Of a stretch of DNA of 64,000 nt, positions 50,527 to 61,090 are shown piece after piece. The stretch covers positions 124,001 to 188,000 of the forward strand of contig NZ_BFAZ01000002.1 of NCBI RefSeq assembly GCF_003114815.1. Reading direction: 5' to 3'. The position numbers and the translations under genes were made by a program. The first letter of the stretch is position 1; each line of letters opens with the position of its first letter. Below the pieces are notes generated by a model that searched no databases, had not been told where the DNA came from, and saw only the letters and a program-made list of their open reading frames with translations. The stretch is from Leptospira ellinghausenii (GTDB lineage Bacteria > Spirochaetota > Leptospiria > Leptospirales > Leptospiraceae).

Positions 50527-52521
50527 ATGAAAAAATTGTTAACCCATGTCCCTTTTTATATCCGTTTCCACCTGCTACTTGCTGGACTCGGAATTGTATT
50601 TTTAACCATTTACCGCGTCGCTTTTTTTCTGATGTATTCCTATCGGATGAATGATAAATCATTTTGGATCATTCTGAAAGCTTTTGCAAAAGGCGCTCGT
50701 TTTGACATTTCTGTATTATGTGTGTTACTAGGATTTAGTTTGGTGTATTCCTCGCTCCATTTTCTAAATCGAAATCGGTGGTATAGGGCAGTTTGGAGAA
50801 CCATTCCCGTCGTTTTTATTATCTTACTTCTCTTTTTACTCATTGCTGATTTGATTTATTATGAGAATGGGAACAAACATTTGGGGTATGAAGCATTTGC
50901 TTATTTAGGTTTCGAAATGTTACCACTTGTGGGATCTGCTTTTTCTCAAAATCCTCTTTTGTTTATACTAGGACTTGTGGTCATTTTTGCAATTGGATTT
51001 GGAATTTATAAAATCCAATCCAAATTTCCATACTCGCATGTGAACTTACATTACAAATGGGCTGGTCTACAATTTCTACTTGTGTTGGCTTTACTTGTTC
51101 TTGGCATTCGGGGTGGAATCCAAACAAGTCCACTTCGGACAAGTGATGCGATTATCACAAAAGAAACGATTACCAATGATTTGGTTTTAAACCCAGGATT
51201 TACTGTGATTACTGATCTCAAAATGACAAAGGTGGACGATCGGCATGCGATGAAATTATCGGATGCAACGACCATTGTGAGAAAGGAAGTTTCGTATCCA
51301 GGAGCTGAGTTTGTTTCGGAAGAGTATCCACTCCTTCGCAAAACAAACTTCACTTCTAAAAAACCTTTGCCTCATATTGTTGTCATCGTCCTCGAAGGTT
51401 GGACTGGAAAGTTCATTGATATCATTGGATCAGGAAAGGTGGAAGGAAAAGTAGTCACTCCGTATTTTAACCAACTCATCCGCCAAGGGATGTTCTTTAA
51501 GCATTTTTTTGCCAGTGGGGGACGAACTACGAATGGACTGATGGCACTTATGGGTGGAATACCCGATAGGCCAGGGCTTACTGCCGTGAGAACACCCCAA
51601 ATCCTAAACAGGTTTTCAGGTTTAGGGAATATTGCGAAAACCATAGGTTACCAAACACTTTTTGTAACAGGAACTGATTTAAGTTTCAATAATAAGGGTA
51701 GTATCATGTACCACTGGGGTTTTGATACACTTGTTGGGAAACAAGAGTTAGAAAAAAATCCAGAATACAAAACAGGGCCATGGAGTTACTTAGATGAATC
51801 ATCGCTTGATGCTATGCACAAACGTCTGTTAAATGTGAGTCCAGAAAAACCAATTGTTTCTGTGATCCATACAGGTACAACCCATTACCCATACAAAGTC
51901 CCAGATGAAAAATACCGTTTGTTTGGAAAAGACACACAAGATAGCGAATACTTAAATGTTCTACATTACGCTGACTTTGCACTTGCTGAATACATGGAGA
52001 AGGCAAAAAAAGCTCCTTATTTTAAAGATACTGTTTTCTTTTTTGTATCCGACCATAGCCACCATCGGTTCCTCAATTATTATGAAGATCGAAATGTTCC
52101 TCTCCTCATTTATGCTCCTGGGAAAATCAAACCAGAGTTAAGGGAAGATGTCACATCACAACTCGATGTAATCCCAACAATCCTTGGTTTTATGGAAAGA
52201 GAGGTTTATTTCAGTGTGATGGGCCGAGATTTGCGGAAGGTAAAAGGATCCTCTGCTTATTTTGCATATGGAAATATCTTTGGTTGGATTGAGGATGATT
52301 TATTGTACTACCAATCGGTATCAGGTGGACAAGGGGAAACAAAAACCATCAAAGAACCTTTTGTGGATCTAGGACTTTGTTACAAAGACTTAAGTCTCTG
52401 TAACAAACATGCGGAGAAAACAAAAGCCTATTTGAATATGGGAGACGAACTCCTAAAGTCGAATAAATTGTTCCCTTCGGAATCCGTCTTACAAACGATA
52501 AAATCTAATACCAAGTATTAG
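50527..52521 (+). CDS. LTA synthase-like sulfatase-fold membrane enzyme
   Basis: About five N-terminal membrane helices precede a sulfatase-fold domain (about 280-600) outside the membrane. The nucleophile is in FFASGGRTTNGLMALMGG, and the metal residues include VVIVLEGWTG and FFFVSDHSHH. This fold transfers phosphoglycerol or phosphoethanolamine to glycans or lipids. The real substrate is unknown; Leptospira has no lipoteichoic acid. 664 residues is normal. Its last 17 bases overlap the end of the convergent next gene. Confidence 0.85.
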   Translation: MKKLLTHVPFYIRFHLLLAGLGIVFLTIYRVAFFLMYSYRMNDKSFWIILKAFAKGARFDISVLCVLLGFSLVYSSLHFLNRNRWYRAVWRTIPVVFIILLLFLLIADLIYYENGNKHLGYEAFAYLGFEMLPLVGSAFSQNPLLFILGLVVIFAIGFGIYKIQSKFPYSHVNLHYKWAGLQFLLVLALLVLGIRGGIQTSPLRTSDAIITKETITNDLVLNPGFTVITDLKMTKVDDRHAMKLSDATTIVRKEVSYPGAEFVSEEYPLLRKTNFTSKKPLPHIVVIVLEGWTGKFIDIIGSGKVEGKVVTPYFNQLIRQGMFFKHFFASGGRTTNGLMALMGGIPDRPGLTAVRTPQILNRFSGLGNIAKTIGYQTLFVTGTDLSFNNKGSIMYHWGFDTLVGKQELEKNPEYKTGPWSYLDESSLDAMHKRLLNVSPEKPIVSVIHTGTTHYPYKVPDEKYRLFGKDTQDSEYLNVLHYADFALAEYMEKAKKAPYFKDTVFFFVSDHSHHRFLNYYEDRNVPLLIYAPGKIKPELREDVTSQLDVIPTILGFMEREVYFSVMGRDLRKVKGSSAYFAYGNIFGWIEDDLLYYQSVSGGQGETKTIKEPFVDLGLCYKDLSLCNKHAEKTKAYLNMGDELLKSNKLFPSESVLQTIKSNTKY

Positions 52522-53824
52522 AAATATTACTCAAATCAAAGAATGTCTTTCGTTTGATGATGATCCATAATAAGGATACTAGCGAAAGGCCAATGAGCGG
52601 GATCGCAAACATCGCGATATTTGGTATGTTAGAGTAAAGTAGGGTAAGAACAAATGCAAGGATAAAGATTACATTTCGCACCACTTCTGTCCTTCTTGAC
52701 CAACGTTTCATTTCCATCGTACGATCAATCGAAAACAAACTAAAGATAATGACAGCGGATAAAATACCGAGCATTGTCATATCTTGTTCTAAATTGATTT
52801 TTGCTACTTTCCAAATCACAAGTCCCACAGCCATAAGAACTGCTGCTTGTAAAGCCACATATACCATCACACCCATTGGTGGTTTTGGATCATATTTTTC
52901 TGTATAGGCTGGTTCTTTAATCTCGTCGTCAGGTGTTTGTAAGTAATTTGGTTTCCATCCAGGAGGTCCAAAGATGGTTTTAAACACATCGCCAATCGAC
53001 TTACATTTGAAGATTTGAAAGAACATATCTTTAAACACGTGTAAGTTGACAGTTATTGGGTTAAATGAGTTCACTGGTTTTGTTAAACCGTAAATAGGTT
53101 CGTCGGTTTCCCATTCAAAGGAACCAAACATACGATCCCAAATGATAAAGATACCACCATGGTTACGATCCAGATATTTCCTTTGTGTTCCGTGGTGGAC
53201 ACGGTGGTTCGATGGGGTTACCATAAACTCTTCTAAAAATCCTAACTTGCCTATGAAACGAGTGTGAACCACAAATTGGTACACTTTTAGGATCCTGTGA
53301 CTCAGTAAAAACATAGCCCATGGAATACCGAGAAGAGCCATCACAAGGAAATACATGTATTCAAAAATTCGTTGTAATCCATTTCCACGGAAAGCAACTG
53401 ATAGGTTCATTTCTTGTGTAGAATGGTGGGTGACATGAGTTGCCCAGAAGAGGTTAATTTCATGGCAATGTCTGTGAAACCAATAATAGATAAAATCAGC
53501 CAAAACAACTGAAAATGTCCAGGCACCGAGTGCATGCCAATTCACAACAAAACTAGGTGAAAATTGGAATGGACTTGTCAAAGGGAAAAAATGATAACCA
53601 AGAGCAGATAAAGAGTAATTCTTTTCAATGATGTCGTAAACATATAAAGCCCCAAGTAGGATGACAACCCCAACAAGTGCAAAGATCACACCTGTGCTAA
53701 CATCCGCTATAAGAACATTCAATCGGTAAAACTGTTTGCCCTTCATATAAGAAACAAAAATTTCAATCCCGATCAGTGCGACCATGACGATAAAGGCGTA
53801 TTCCATAAAGGCATCGCTATTCAT
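52505..53824 (-). CDS. Alkylglycerol monooxygenase-like membrane hydroxylase
   Basis: A fatty-acid hydroxylase-superfamily membrane protein with three His boxes, HRHCHE, THVTHH and HRVHH, that bind a di-iron centre. Two stretches closely match animal alkylglycerol monooxygenase (TMEM195), which cleaves ether lipids with tetrahydrobiopterin: WATHVTHHSTQEMNLSVAFR, and MVTPSNHRVHHGTQRKYLD followed by GGIFIIWDRMFGSFE. The length (439 residues) and many membrane helices fit too. The cofactor and substrate here are inference. Bacterial sterol desaturase-like proteins are the alternative. It diverges from rlmN with 213 bases between. Confidence 0.82.
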   Translation of the reverse strand: MNSDAFMEYAFIVMVALIGIEIFVSYMKGKQFYRLNVLIADVSTGVIFALVGVVILLGALYVYDIIEKNYSLSALGYHFFPLTSPFQFSPSFVVNWHALGAWTFSVVLADFIYYWFHRHCHEINLFWATHVTHHSTQEMNLSVAFRGNGLQRIFEYMYFLVMALLGIPWAMFLLSHRILKVYQFVVHTRFIGKLGFLEEFMVTPSNHRVHHGTQRKYLDRNHGGIFIIWDRMFGSFEWETDEPIYGLTKPVNSFNPITVNLHVFKDMFFQIFKCKSIGDVFKTIFGPPGWKPNYLQTPDDEIKEPAYTEKYDPKPPMGVMVYVALQAAVLMAVGLVIWKVAKINLEQDMTMLGILSAVIIFSLFSIDRTMEMKRWSRRTEVVRNVIFILAFVLTLLYSNIPNIAMFAIPLIGLSLVSLLWIIIKRKTFFDLSNISNTWY

Positions 53825-54037
53825 GCGTGTATTTTCCTCACTAACTACTAGGCTTTTGAATCACGTCCTCTAAGTCAATGTCCATTTCTTTCCAAGAAAC
53901 TTCCGACTTTGTGACGATTCTGTGAATTTAGACTTGTTCTATAGGGCTTTTTGGAGTAAGACATTTAGAAAGAGTGTAATTTCTTGTCCCGTAAGGTGGC
54001 AACGAAAAGATTGGCTAATGGTGAAAGGACCTACACA

Positions 54038-55099
54038 ATGAAAGAGGAAATACCGGTTCTCAAAGGGAAAACCAAAAAAGAACTAGAAGAGATCTGTGTT
54101 TCCTTAGGTCTTGAAAAATACCGAGCGGCACAGATTTATACTGGAATTTATAAGAGTCGTTATACGACGATAGACCAATTTACAACCCTCTCTAAAGAAG
54201 TAAGGGAAAAGTTAAAACAACATACATCCTATCCCGAAATTGAAATTGGCCGTGATCTGGTTTCCAAAGATGATGGGACACGTAAGTTTACCTTTTACGT
54301 GGGCGAAAACAAAGAGATTGAAGCGGTTTGGATCCCTTCCGGGGACGGTGGCCGTAAAACCATTTGTATCTCTTCCCAAATTGGGTGTACCCTCAATTGT
54401 AAATTTTGTGCCACTGGTCTTTTGGAATACAAAGGCAATTTACAAACATGGCAAATCCTTGACCAAGTCCTGCAAGTGGAACGACTCGTAGGAGACCGTG
54501 CCACAAACATCGTGTTTATGGGGATGGGGGAGCCCATGCACAATTATTTCAGTGTCATGAAGGCCGCCCATATCTTAAGAGATCAAGATGCCTTTGGACT
54601 TGGTGCCCTTCGGATCACCATCTCAACTGCTGGTGTGACAACTGGAATCAATCGATTCATTGAGAACAAAGAACCTTTTAATTTTGCAATTTCACTGAAC
54701 CATCCCAACCCCAATGCACGTTCTTCTATCATGGATGTAAACGACAAACACCCATTGGAAAAACTCGTTGATTCAGCGAAACGTTTCACAAAGGAACTTG
54801 ATCGTGCCATCACGTTTGAATACGTGATGATCCCAGATGTGAACATGGGTCGTGACAATGCGGAACGACTCGCAAAAATTGCAAGGTCTGTGAACAAATG
54901 CAAAATCAATGTAATTCCGTTAAACACAGATTTTACGGGATGGCGAAGGCCAACCGATGATGAAGTCAAAGAATTTGTAATGCATCTCAAAGCTAAAACG
55001 ACAGCTCCCATCCTCAATCGCCGTAGTCCTGGAAGGGACATCAATGGTGCCTGTGGGATGTTAGCTCTCAAAGGAATTCGAAGTGAAACAACAAAGTAA
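54038..55099 (+). CDS. rlmN: Radical-SAM rRNA/tRNA adenine-C2 methyltransferase RlmN
   Basis: It methylates C2 of A2503 in 23S rRNA and A37 in some tRNAs. The radical-SAM cluster motif is [11 protein letters not shown], and the second catalytic Cys is in the C-terminal NGACGML. GEPMHNY and RITISTAGV are further family features. The ATG at 54038 has AAAGGA 9 bases upstream; a longer TTG frame at 53984 adds 18 residues without family match. The C-terminus overlaps the next gene by 17 bases. Confidence 0.95.
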   Translation: MKEEIPVLKGKTKKELEEICVSLGLEKYRAAQIYTGIYKSRYTTIDQFTTLSKEVREKLKQHTSYPEIEIGRDLVSKDDGTRKFTFYVGENKEIEAVWIPSGDGGRKTICISSQIGCTLNCKFCATGLLEYKGNLQTWQILDQVLQVERLVGDRATNIVFMGMGEPMHNYFSVMKAAHILRDQDAFGLGALRITISTAGVTTGINRFIENKEPFNFAISLNHPNPNARSSIMDVNDKHPLEKLVDSAKRFTKELDRAITFEYVMIPDVNMGRDNAERLAKIARSVNKCKINVIPLNTDFTGWRRPTDDEVKEFVMHLKAKTTAPILNRRSPGRDINGACGMLALKGIRSETTK

Positions 55100-55370
55100 A
55101 TGGATATTGGTTTTATGTTTGGTTCTGTTTGGTTCCAATTGCCAAGACATAGTAGAACAAAAATGCCAATTAGCATGTGAAAAATTTGTCACTTGTACAG
55201 AAGAGGAACTCAAACTCACTTTGGCACCTGATGTGAAACGCACAGGTAGGATCCAATGTATGGACGGATGTACCACTCATAATAGTGATATCCTCCAATG
55301 TTTTGACCAAGAGCCAAATTCTTGTAAAGGTTTCGGACAATGTTTGGTACAAATAGGAACATTTGAATGA
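55083..55370 (+). CDS. Small Cys-rich lipoprotein
   Basis: GTG start; the signal peptide ends at FGSNC, predicting lipidation. The mature part of about 75 residues has a further nine cysteines spaced in pairs ([27 protein letters not shown]), probably in disulphides. It is probably on the periplasmic or outer-membrane surface. I recognise no named family. Its stop overlaps the GT39 ATG by 4 bases (ATGA). Confidence 0.7.
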   Translation: MKQQSKWILVLCLVLFGSNCQDIVEQKCQLACEKFVTCTEEELKLTLAPDVKRTGRIQCMDGCTTHNSDILQCFDQEPNSCKGFGQCLVQIGTFE

Positions 55371-57073
55371 AAGAATCACTGTCTCCTTCGGAACGTATCT
55401 TTTACCGTATTTTATTGCTGATGGCATCTTTGCCGATTTTGTTTACTTTGCCACTGGATGTCATCGATATCGATAGTGCGCAGTATGCAGGCATCAGTCG
55501 TGAACTCGTCCTATCGAATGATTTTTTCACACTCATCGATAATGGAAGGAGGTATTTGGATAAACCCATCCTTACTTTTTGGACCATTGCCACTTCGTTT
55601 TTTTTCTTTGGTATTAGTAACATTGCCTTTCGTATCCCAGCGATTTTTCTAAGTTTACTCTCCGTTTATTCGATTTACCGAATCACCATTCTTTCTGGTG
55701 GAAAGGAGAGGCAAGGTTACCTTGCATCCATCGCGTATCTGCTAGCACCTGGTGTATATGCGATGGTGGTGGATCCCAAAATCGATGTGTATCTCACTGC
55801 ATATCTTGTGTTTACTTATCATTCTTATTATTTGGGTAAAAAACAAAACCCAAATTATTTTTACCTGATGTATCTCATGATGTCGATGGGATTTATCACA
55901 AAAGGGCCCATCTCCGTTGTCATCCCTGCCATTTCAATTGGAGGGGATATTTTATTCCGAAGGGATTGGAAACTTTTACTCTCTATGAGAATCCCCACGG
56001 GGATTTTTGTATTGGCATCACTTCCGGCACTTTGGTGTTTTTTCTTATTCAAAAACTTCAATTCATACGGTCCTGTTTTCTTTTTATGGATCCAATCCTT
56101 TGGCCGATTTTATCGCGAAATGTATGATGTGAAGTTTGATCCATTTTATTTTTATAAATCCTTTTCATGGGCTTTCTTCAGTGGCCTTTTGCCGATGGTC
56201 ATTTACCTCATGTTCCATTCTTACCAGTATACAAAATCGTTAGGTTGGAAAGAGATCCTGCGTAAGATCCGTGCCAATGAATACAAAGAAGTAGATTTTG
56301 TGATTCCTTTTTGGGTGTTTCTCTTTTTGTTCCTCATCTCGTTTTCCAGATACCCTCTGCCACAATATACCTATTGGGTATTACCGGGTGCTGCTTTGTA
56401 CTTTGGGAAAATCATGGAAGAGAGTTTATTTCAGTCCAATGTGGCAAGGTTACGTCCCTCGTTTCTCGTTGCAGGAATTGTGTATTTGGTAGGGTTTTTT
56501 CTCTTCCCTGTATTTGTATCCGATGTTGGGATTTTATACTATGTATTCGGTGCGATTGGGATCCTATTCATTTTACTTTCCGCACAACTCATTCCTTTGG
56601 AAATCCTACTGACCCTTGTGGGTGCCACTTTGTTTTTTTGTGCGATTAGCTTACAATTTTATCCACTCCTAACCAGTTACCAACCTTCCAGGGAATTTGG
56701 AACAAAGATTAAGGAATTAGAACCAAATGAACCAGTTCTCTATACCTTCTGGATGTCCAATTCGAAACGATCCTATGGGTTTTATGCGGAACGAAATTTT
56801 AGAAATATCTATGATAAGGAAAAATTGGATAGGTTGTGGGCTGAAAAATCGGAGCGACTCATCGTACTTCCATCTGAAAAGTTACCACAATTGCAAGAGA
56901 TGGTAGGTTCCGAATACCAAATCATACCTGTTATGGAAAAAGAATCCTTCAAAGTGGCAACACCTACGATCGCATTTCTCAAAAAAGAGACAAGAAACCT
57001 GGTCACAAAGAAAATTTCTTTGGTTTGGGTGAAAAAAATGCAGGGGAAATCATTTAAAAACTCGAAAGTATAA
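55367..57073 (+). CDS. GT39-family (ArnT/PMT-like) membrane glycosyltransferase
   Basis: A polytopic membrane protein of 568 residues. The acidic N-terminal loop DVIDIDSAQYAGISRELV, with DxD-like acids, and YLDKPILTFW are typical of the ArnT/PMT superfamily, which transfers sugars from polyprenyl-phosphate to lipid A, proteins or polymers. The soluble C-terminal region is about 110 residues. The target is unknown; LPS modification is plausible. A terminator follows 31 bases after the stop. Confidence 0.85.
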   Translation: MKESLSPSERIFYRILLLMASLPILFTLPLDVIDIDSAQYAGISRELVLSNDFFTLIDNGRRYLDKPILTFWTIATSFFFFGISNIAFRIPAIFLSLLSVYSIYRITILSGGKERQGYLASIAYLLAPGVYAMVVDPKIDVYLTAYLVFTYHSYYLGKKQNPNYFYLMYLMMSMGFITKGPISVVIPAISIGGDILFRRDWKLLLSMRIPTGIFVLASLPALWCFFLFKNFNSYGPVFFLWIQSFGRFYREMYDVKFDPFYFYKSFSWAFFSGLLPMVIYLMFHSYQYTKSLGWKEILRKIRANEYKEVDFVIPFWVFLFLFLISFSRYPLPQYTYWVLPGAALYFGKIMEESLFQSNVARLRPSFLVAGIVYLVGFFLFPVFVSDVGILYYVFGAIGILFILLSAQLIPLEILLTLVGATLFFCAISLQFYPLLTSYQPSREFGTKIKELEPNEPVLYTFWMSNSKRSYGFYAERNFRNIYDKEKLDRLWAEKSERLIVLPSEKLPQLQEMVGSEYQIIPVMEKESFKVATPTIAFLKKETRNLVTKKISLVWVKKMQGKSFKNSKV

Positions 57074-57104
57074 CTAGGCTAAATTGTGTAAGTCTGGTTT
57101 TTAG

Positions 57105-57139
57105 GGCCCTTCGATGTCAAAATCAGGGCCTTTTTTTTT
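57105..57139 (+). terminator. Rho-independent terminator after the GT39 gene
   Basis: GGCCCT (57105-57110) pairs with AGGGCC (57125-57130) around a 14-base loop and is followed by nine T (57131-57139). Confidence 0.85.
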
Positions 57140-57408
57140 GTCCCAACCAACCAAAGCTTTCGGTATTTCCCTTTGAATCCTCATTCTGAAAGCATTCAGA
57201 CTTTCGAATTTAAAGTTTCCTAACATTTGTTCGGTGGCATTTTTCCTATTTATTGAGACTTAGTTTCAACTAAGAAAGTTCAGAAAAAATTTCAGATTAT
57301 GTCTCTTTTAATGTTTTTTCACAACCAAAACCCTTACATACTTGCTTTTTTTCGGATTTTACCTTTCCTTGTCAGAAGACAGTGTAAACGGATTCAGGAA
57401 ATCTGCGA
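57140..57408. other. Intergenic region before the alternative complex III operon
   Basis: A 269-base AT-rich gap that should hold the act operon promoter. The strongest structure is a perfect palindrome at 57259-57274 (listed separately). GAAAG-CATTCAGA-CTTTC at about 57188-57204 is a second, weaker inverted repeat. No clear -35/-10 pair, small gene or tRNA was seen. Confidence 0.6.
57259..57274. promoter_or_regulatory. Palindrome, possible operator of the act operon
   Basis: CTTAGTT and AACTAAG are perfect inverted repeats around a 2-base centre. At 135-150 bases upstream of actA it may be a repressor or activator site. The regulator is unknown. Confidence 0.4.
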
Positions 57409-57921
57409 ATGAATATAAAAATACTCAAGATCTCTGTGCCTATCGTTGCGATAGCTGCGTTAGCATATTTGATTTTTTCACCTAGCCGTTATGTGGGCTA
57501 TTCACCCGACCAGCCCATCCCCTTCAACCACAAGATACATGCAGGCGATAACAAAATCGATTGTAAGTATTGCCATACAGGCGTTGAAAACTCGGCCCAT
57601 GCTACAGTTCCACCAAGTTCCACTTGTATGAACTGCCATGGAGCAGGTAACGTAGCGGGCAACCAAGAACATGTTAAGTGGCTCAAAGCACAATACGATA
57701 GTAACACTCCAGTTTCCTGGGTGAAGGTCCATGACCAACCAGACTTCGTATACTTCAACCACTCAAGACACGTGCAACGCGGCGTTGATTGTTCCACATG
57801 TCATGGCAACATGGCAGAGATGGTAAAGGTAAGACAGTCCAAGTCCCTCAATATGGGATTTTGTGTCGATTGCCATAGAGAGAACAATGCTCCTAACGAT
57901 TGTTCTACGTGCCACAGATAA
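57409..57921 (+). CDS. actA: ActA: pentahaem cytochrome c subunit of alternative complex III
   Basis: An N-terminal membrane anchor (about 6-24) is followed by five CxxCH haem sites at residues 52-56, 73-77, 128-132, 152-156 and 165-169, as in ActA, which passes electrons within the quinol:cytochrome c oxidoreductase. At 170 residues it is a little shorter than many. Its order before an ActB-type gene supports the call. actB starts 21 bases after its stop. Confidence 0.92.
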   Translation: MNIKILKISVPIVAIAALAYLIFSPSRYVGYSPDQPIPFNHKIHAGDNKIDCKYCHTGVENSAHATVPPSSTCMNCHGAGNVAGNQEHVKWLKAQYDSNTPVSWVKVHDQPDFVYFNHSRHVQRGVDCSTCHGNMAEMVKVRQSKSLNMGFCVDCHRENNAPNDCSTCHR

Positions 57922-57942
57922 TCGGGAGACAAGTAATAATTT

Positions 57943-60900
57943 ATGATGAAAGACGATAGTTTCCAAAAAGAAAAAAAGTCACTTTGGCAGTCTTATGAAC
58001 TTCGCGGTACTTCTCGCGAAAAAGAACTCCAAAAACAAGAGTTCTACAAATCACCAGATCCTTTGATTGCTAAAATCAAAAAAGGTGACTTTGATAGAAA
58101 AACATTCCTGAAGTTTATGGGTGCATCAGTTGTGATGACAACTGTAGGTTGTATCCAAAAACCTGCTGAAAAAATTGTTCCTTATGTGAACCTCACGATT
58201 AAAAATCCAGACAACAACGAAGTAGAACAATATGACTTCGTAAAACATGGACATTCTTACCACTATGCTTCGGTTTGTGGTGGTTGTTCTGTAGGTTGTG
58301 GGGTACTTGTAAAAGCAAAAGATGGTCGTCCTTTAAAACTCGAAGGAAACCCAAGCCATCCAATTTCAGAAGGTGCTTTATGTGCTTCTGGACAAGCTTC
58401 TATTTTTGATCTTTATGATGCAGACAGAGCAAAAGAACCACAACAAATTGTGAATGGTTCTGCTAAGTCTAGCGATTGGTTTGTTCTAGATAAAGACGTA
58501 AAAGAAAAACTCGCGGCAAACAAAGGTAAGACGGTTGTGGTAACAAAACCACTCACTTCTCCTGCCACAAAAGAATTTGTTTCTGAGTTTTTACGTTCTG
58601 TTGGCGGTGGAAAACACTTAGAAGTAGCGTTTGCTTCTTCTGATGATGCCATTACAATCGCTCAAGAAAAATCATATGGAAAGGCAGTTCTTCCAAACTA
58701 CCACTTTGACAAAGCAAAAGTAATCCTTTCGATTGATAGTGACTTCTTAAACCAAGTCAACTACCACAATGACTTTTCCAAACGAAGAGACTTACAAAAA
58801 AATTCTAAGTCATTCAATTCCTTTATCGCTGCAGAAACTCATCCTTCGATGACAGGTTCGAATGCGGACCAAAGAGTTCCATTAAAGCCTGGTGACCAAA
58901 GAAAGTTCGCTCTTGTGATTGCAAAGGCACTTTCTGATTTGGGAGTGGGTGGCGCAACTGGTGTGTCTGGAATCAATGTAGACACTACTGCTTCTGAGTT
59001 AGGAATTTCCAAAGAAGTTGTGGTTCGCACAGCAAAAGCACTCGCTTCTGCAAAAGGTGAATCCCTTGTGGTGGCTGGTGGTTCGAACACGTTAACCGAA
59101 GATGCAGTGGATTTACAAATCGCTGTGAACATGTTGAACAGCATGCTCGGTAACGATGGCAAAACCATCGATGCTGGAAATCCTTTGAAAGAAGGAAAGT
59201 CAAACTACGCTGAAAACTTAAAATCTCTCGCAAAAGACTTAAAAGAAAGAAAGGCCGGTGTGGTCATTCTTTTTGGTGTGAACCCAGTTTACGAGGCACC
59301 AAATGGAGATGAGTGGAAAAAACTCCTTCATGAAGCCGCACAAGTGGTACAAGTTTCTGACCGTGTGGATGAAACAGCCCTTGCATCGAACTGGCTTGCT
59401 CCCGTATCACACTTCCTTGAGTCTTGGGGTGATAACGAATCCGTAGCAGGTATTGTATCGGTACAACAACCAACCATCCGACCGCTTTTCCAATCCAAAG
59501 CATTTGAAGATATGCTCATTGGTTGGGCAGGTGGAAAGTTACTTGGATCCGAGTCTCTCTACGAATACCTCAAAACGAAATATTCTAAAAAAACCAACTG
59601 GGAAGACTTACTCAGAAAAGGTGTCCTCGTATCTGGAAATCCAAAAGCAGACAAGGGTGGTCGTTCTTTTAGAGGAACCATTGCACCTCTTTCGCCTTCC
59701 AAGTCTGGTTTAACTGTGTCTATCTACGAAAGCACAGCTCTCGGAACTGGAGAAAGAGCAAACAACTCCCAACTACAAGAACTTCCAGACCCAGTATCCA
59801 AAGTGACTTGGGACAATTATGTTGCGATCAGCCCACAATACTCTCGTTCGTCGGGAATTAAACTCAATGACGTAGTGACTGTGACTGTAAATGGAAAGTC
59901 CTTCGAACTTCCAGCTCTTGTCCAACCAGGTCTTCACCCAGAAGCAGTGGGAATTGCTCTTGGTTACGGAAGAACAAACGTGGGTGAGATCGGAAACGGT
60001 GTTGGTAAAAATGCAAGTATCCTTGCCACAGAAGTAAACGGATCTTTTGTTTACTCTGGTTTATCCATCACACTTTCCCCAACAGGTAAAAAATACAAAC
60101 TCGCTACCACTCAGGACCACCATATGATGAGCCCTGGTGTGATGATGGGTGTGGAATGGAAAGAGAGACCTCTTATCATCTCCGCAAAACTACAAGACTA
60201 TACTAAAAATCCAAGTGCAGGAATCCCTGAGCCTGAGATCCCAAAAATCTTAGTGGATGGGAAACTACAAAGAGCACAAGGAGCAAACGCTCCGTCCGAC
60301 CAACCGGGAAGCCAATTTGCATACCCAGGATACAAATGGGGTATGGCAGTTGATTTAACTTCCTGTTCTGGTTGTGGTGCTTGTGTGGTTGCATGTAACA
60401 TTGAAAACAACGTGCCTATGGTAGGACGTGATGAAGTGCGTATGGGTCGTGAGATGCATTGGCTTCGGATTGACCGTTACTACATCGGTGATCCTGAAAA
60501 ACCAGAATCACTCGAAATTGCACACCAACCACTGATGTGCCAACATTGTGATAACGCTCCTTGTGAGACAGTTTGTCCAGTGGCTGCAACCGTTCACAGT
60601 TCGGAAGGAACCAACGATATGGTTTACAACCGCTGTGTGGGAACTCGTTACTGCTCGAACAACTGCCCTTACAAAGTGCGTCGTTTTAACTGGTTAGAAC
60701 ATTGGAATGAACACAGCTTACTCGGTGAGGCAACTCCTACCTTTAAGGCTCGCCCTCCAAGAAACTTGGGCTTAAACCCAGATGTAACCGTTCGTTCTCG
60801 CGGGGTCATGGAAAAATGTAATTTCTGTGCGTCTCGAGTCGCTGAGAAAAAAATCGCAGCGAAAAACGAAGGACGAACTCTGAAAGATGGGGAAGTGAAA

Positions 60901-61071
60901 GCCGCTTGTGAACAAACATGTGCCTCTGGTGCCATTGTGTTCGGAAACGTAAATGATCCTGAATCAAAAGTAGCGAAGCTCTTGAAAGACCCTAGGTCTT
61001 ACAAACTTCTGGAATACCTAAACATCGGACCTGCCGTCAGTTATTTGACCCGAGTTCGAAACGAAGTTTAA
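57943..61071 (+). CDS. actB: ActB: Fe-S/molybdopterin-like subunit of alternative complex III
   Basis: A large peripheral subunit of 1,042 residues. Residues 1-80 hold a twin-arginine-like signal ([12 protein letters not shown], with RK in place of RR) and a lipobox Cys70 (TTVGC). The molybdopterin-like domain spans about 95-780, without expected Mo binding. The C-terminal part carries four Fe-S motifs, beginning with C808, C811, C814 and C818 ([11 protein letters not shown]), then [26 protein letters not shown] and CNFCA with CEQTC. This is the ActB fusion. Gap to actC is 19 bases. Confidence 0.94.
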   Translation: MMKDDSFQKEKKSLWQSYELRGTSREKELQKQEFYKSPDPLIAKIKKGDFDRKTFLKFMGASVVMTTVGCIQKPAEKIVPYVNLTIKNPDNNEVEQYDFVKHGHSYHYASVCGGCSVGCGVLVKAKDGRPLKLEGNPSHPISEGALCASGQASIFDLYDADRAKEPQQIVNGSAKSSDWFVLDKDVKEKLAANKGKTVVVTKPLTSPATKEFVSEFLRSVGGGKHLEVAFASSDDAITIAQEKSYGKAVLPNYHFDKAKVILSIDSDFLNQVNYHNDFSKRRDLQKNSKSFNSFIAAETHPSMTGSNADQRVPLKPGDQRKFALVIAKALSDLGVGGATGVSGINVDTTASELGISKEVVVRTAKALASAKGESLVVAGGSNTLTEDAVDLQIAVNMLNSMLGNDGKTIDAGNPLKEGKSNYAENLKSLAKDLKERKAGVVILFGVNPVYEAPNGDEWKKLLHEAAQVVQVSDRVDETALASNWLAPVSHFLESWGDNESVAGIVSVQQPTIRPLFQSKAFEDMLIGWAGGKLLGSESLYEYLKTKYSKKTNWEDLLRKGVLVSGNPKADKGGRSFRGTIAPLSPSKSGLTVSIYESTALGTGERANNSQLQELPDPVSKVTWDNYVAISPQYSRSSGIKLNDVVTVTVNGKSFELPALVQPGLHPEAVGIALGYGRTNVGEIGNGVGKNASILATEVNGSFVYSGLSITLSPTGKKYKLATTQDHHMMSPGVMMGVEWKERPLIISAKLQDYTKNPSAGIPEPEIPKILVDGKLQRAQGANAPSDQPGSQFAYPGYKWGMAVDLTSCSGCGACVVACNIENNVPMVGRDEVRMGREMHWLRIDRYYIGDPEKPESLEIAHQPLMCQHCDNAPCETVCPVAATVHSSEGTNDMVYNRCVGTRYCSNNCPYKVRRFNWLEHWNEHSLLGEATPTFKARPPRNLGLNPDVTVRSRGVMEKCNFCASRVAEKKIAAKNEGRTLKDGEVKAACEQTCASGAIVFGNVNDPESKVAKLLKDPRSYKLLEYLNIGPAVSYLTRVRNEV

Positions 61072-61090
61072 CAGGGAGAACACAAAGGGA

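Noticed and set aside
54583..55176. Open frame of 197 residues on the minus strand
   Set aside because: It lies opposite rlmN and the Cys-rich lipoprotein gene, both of which are well supported.
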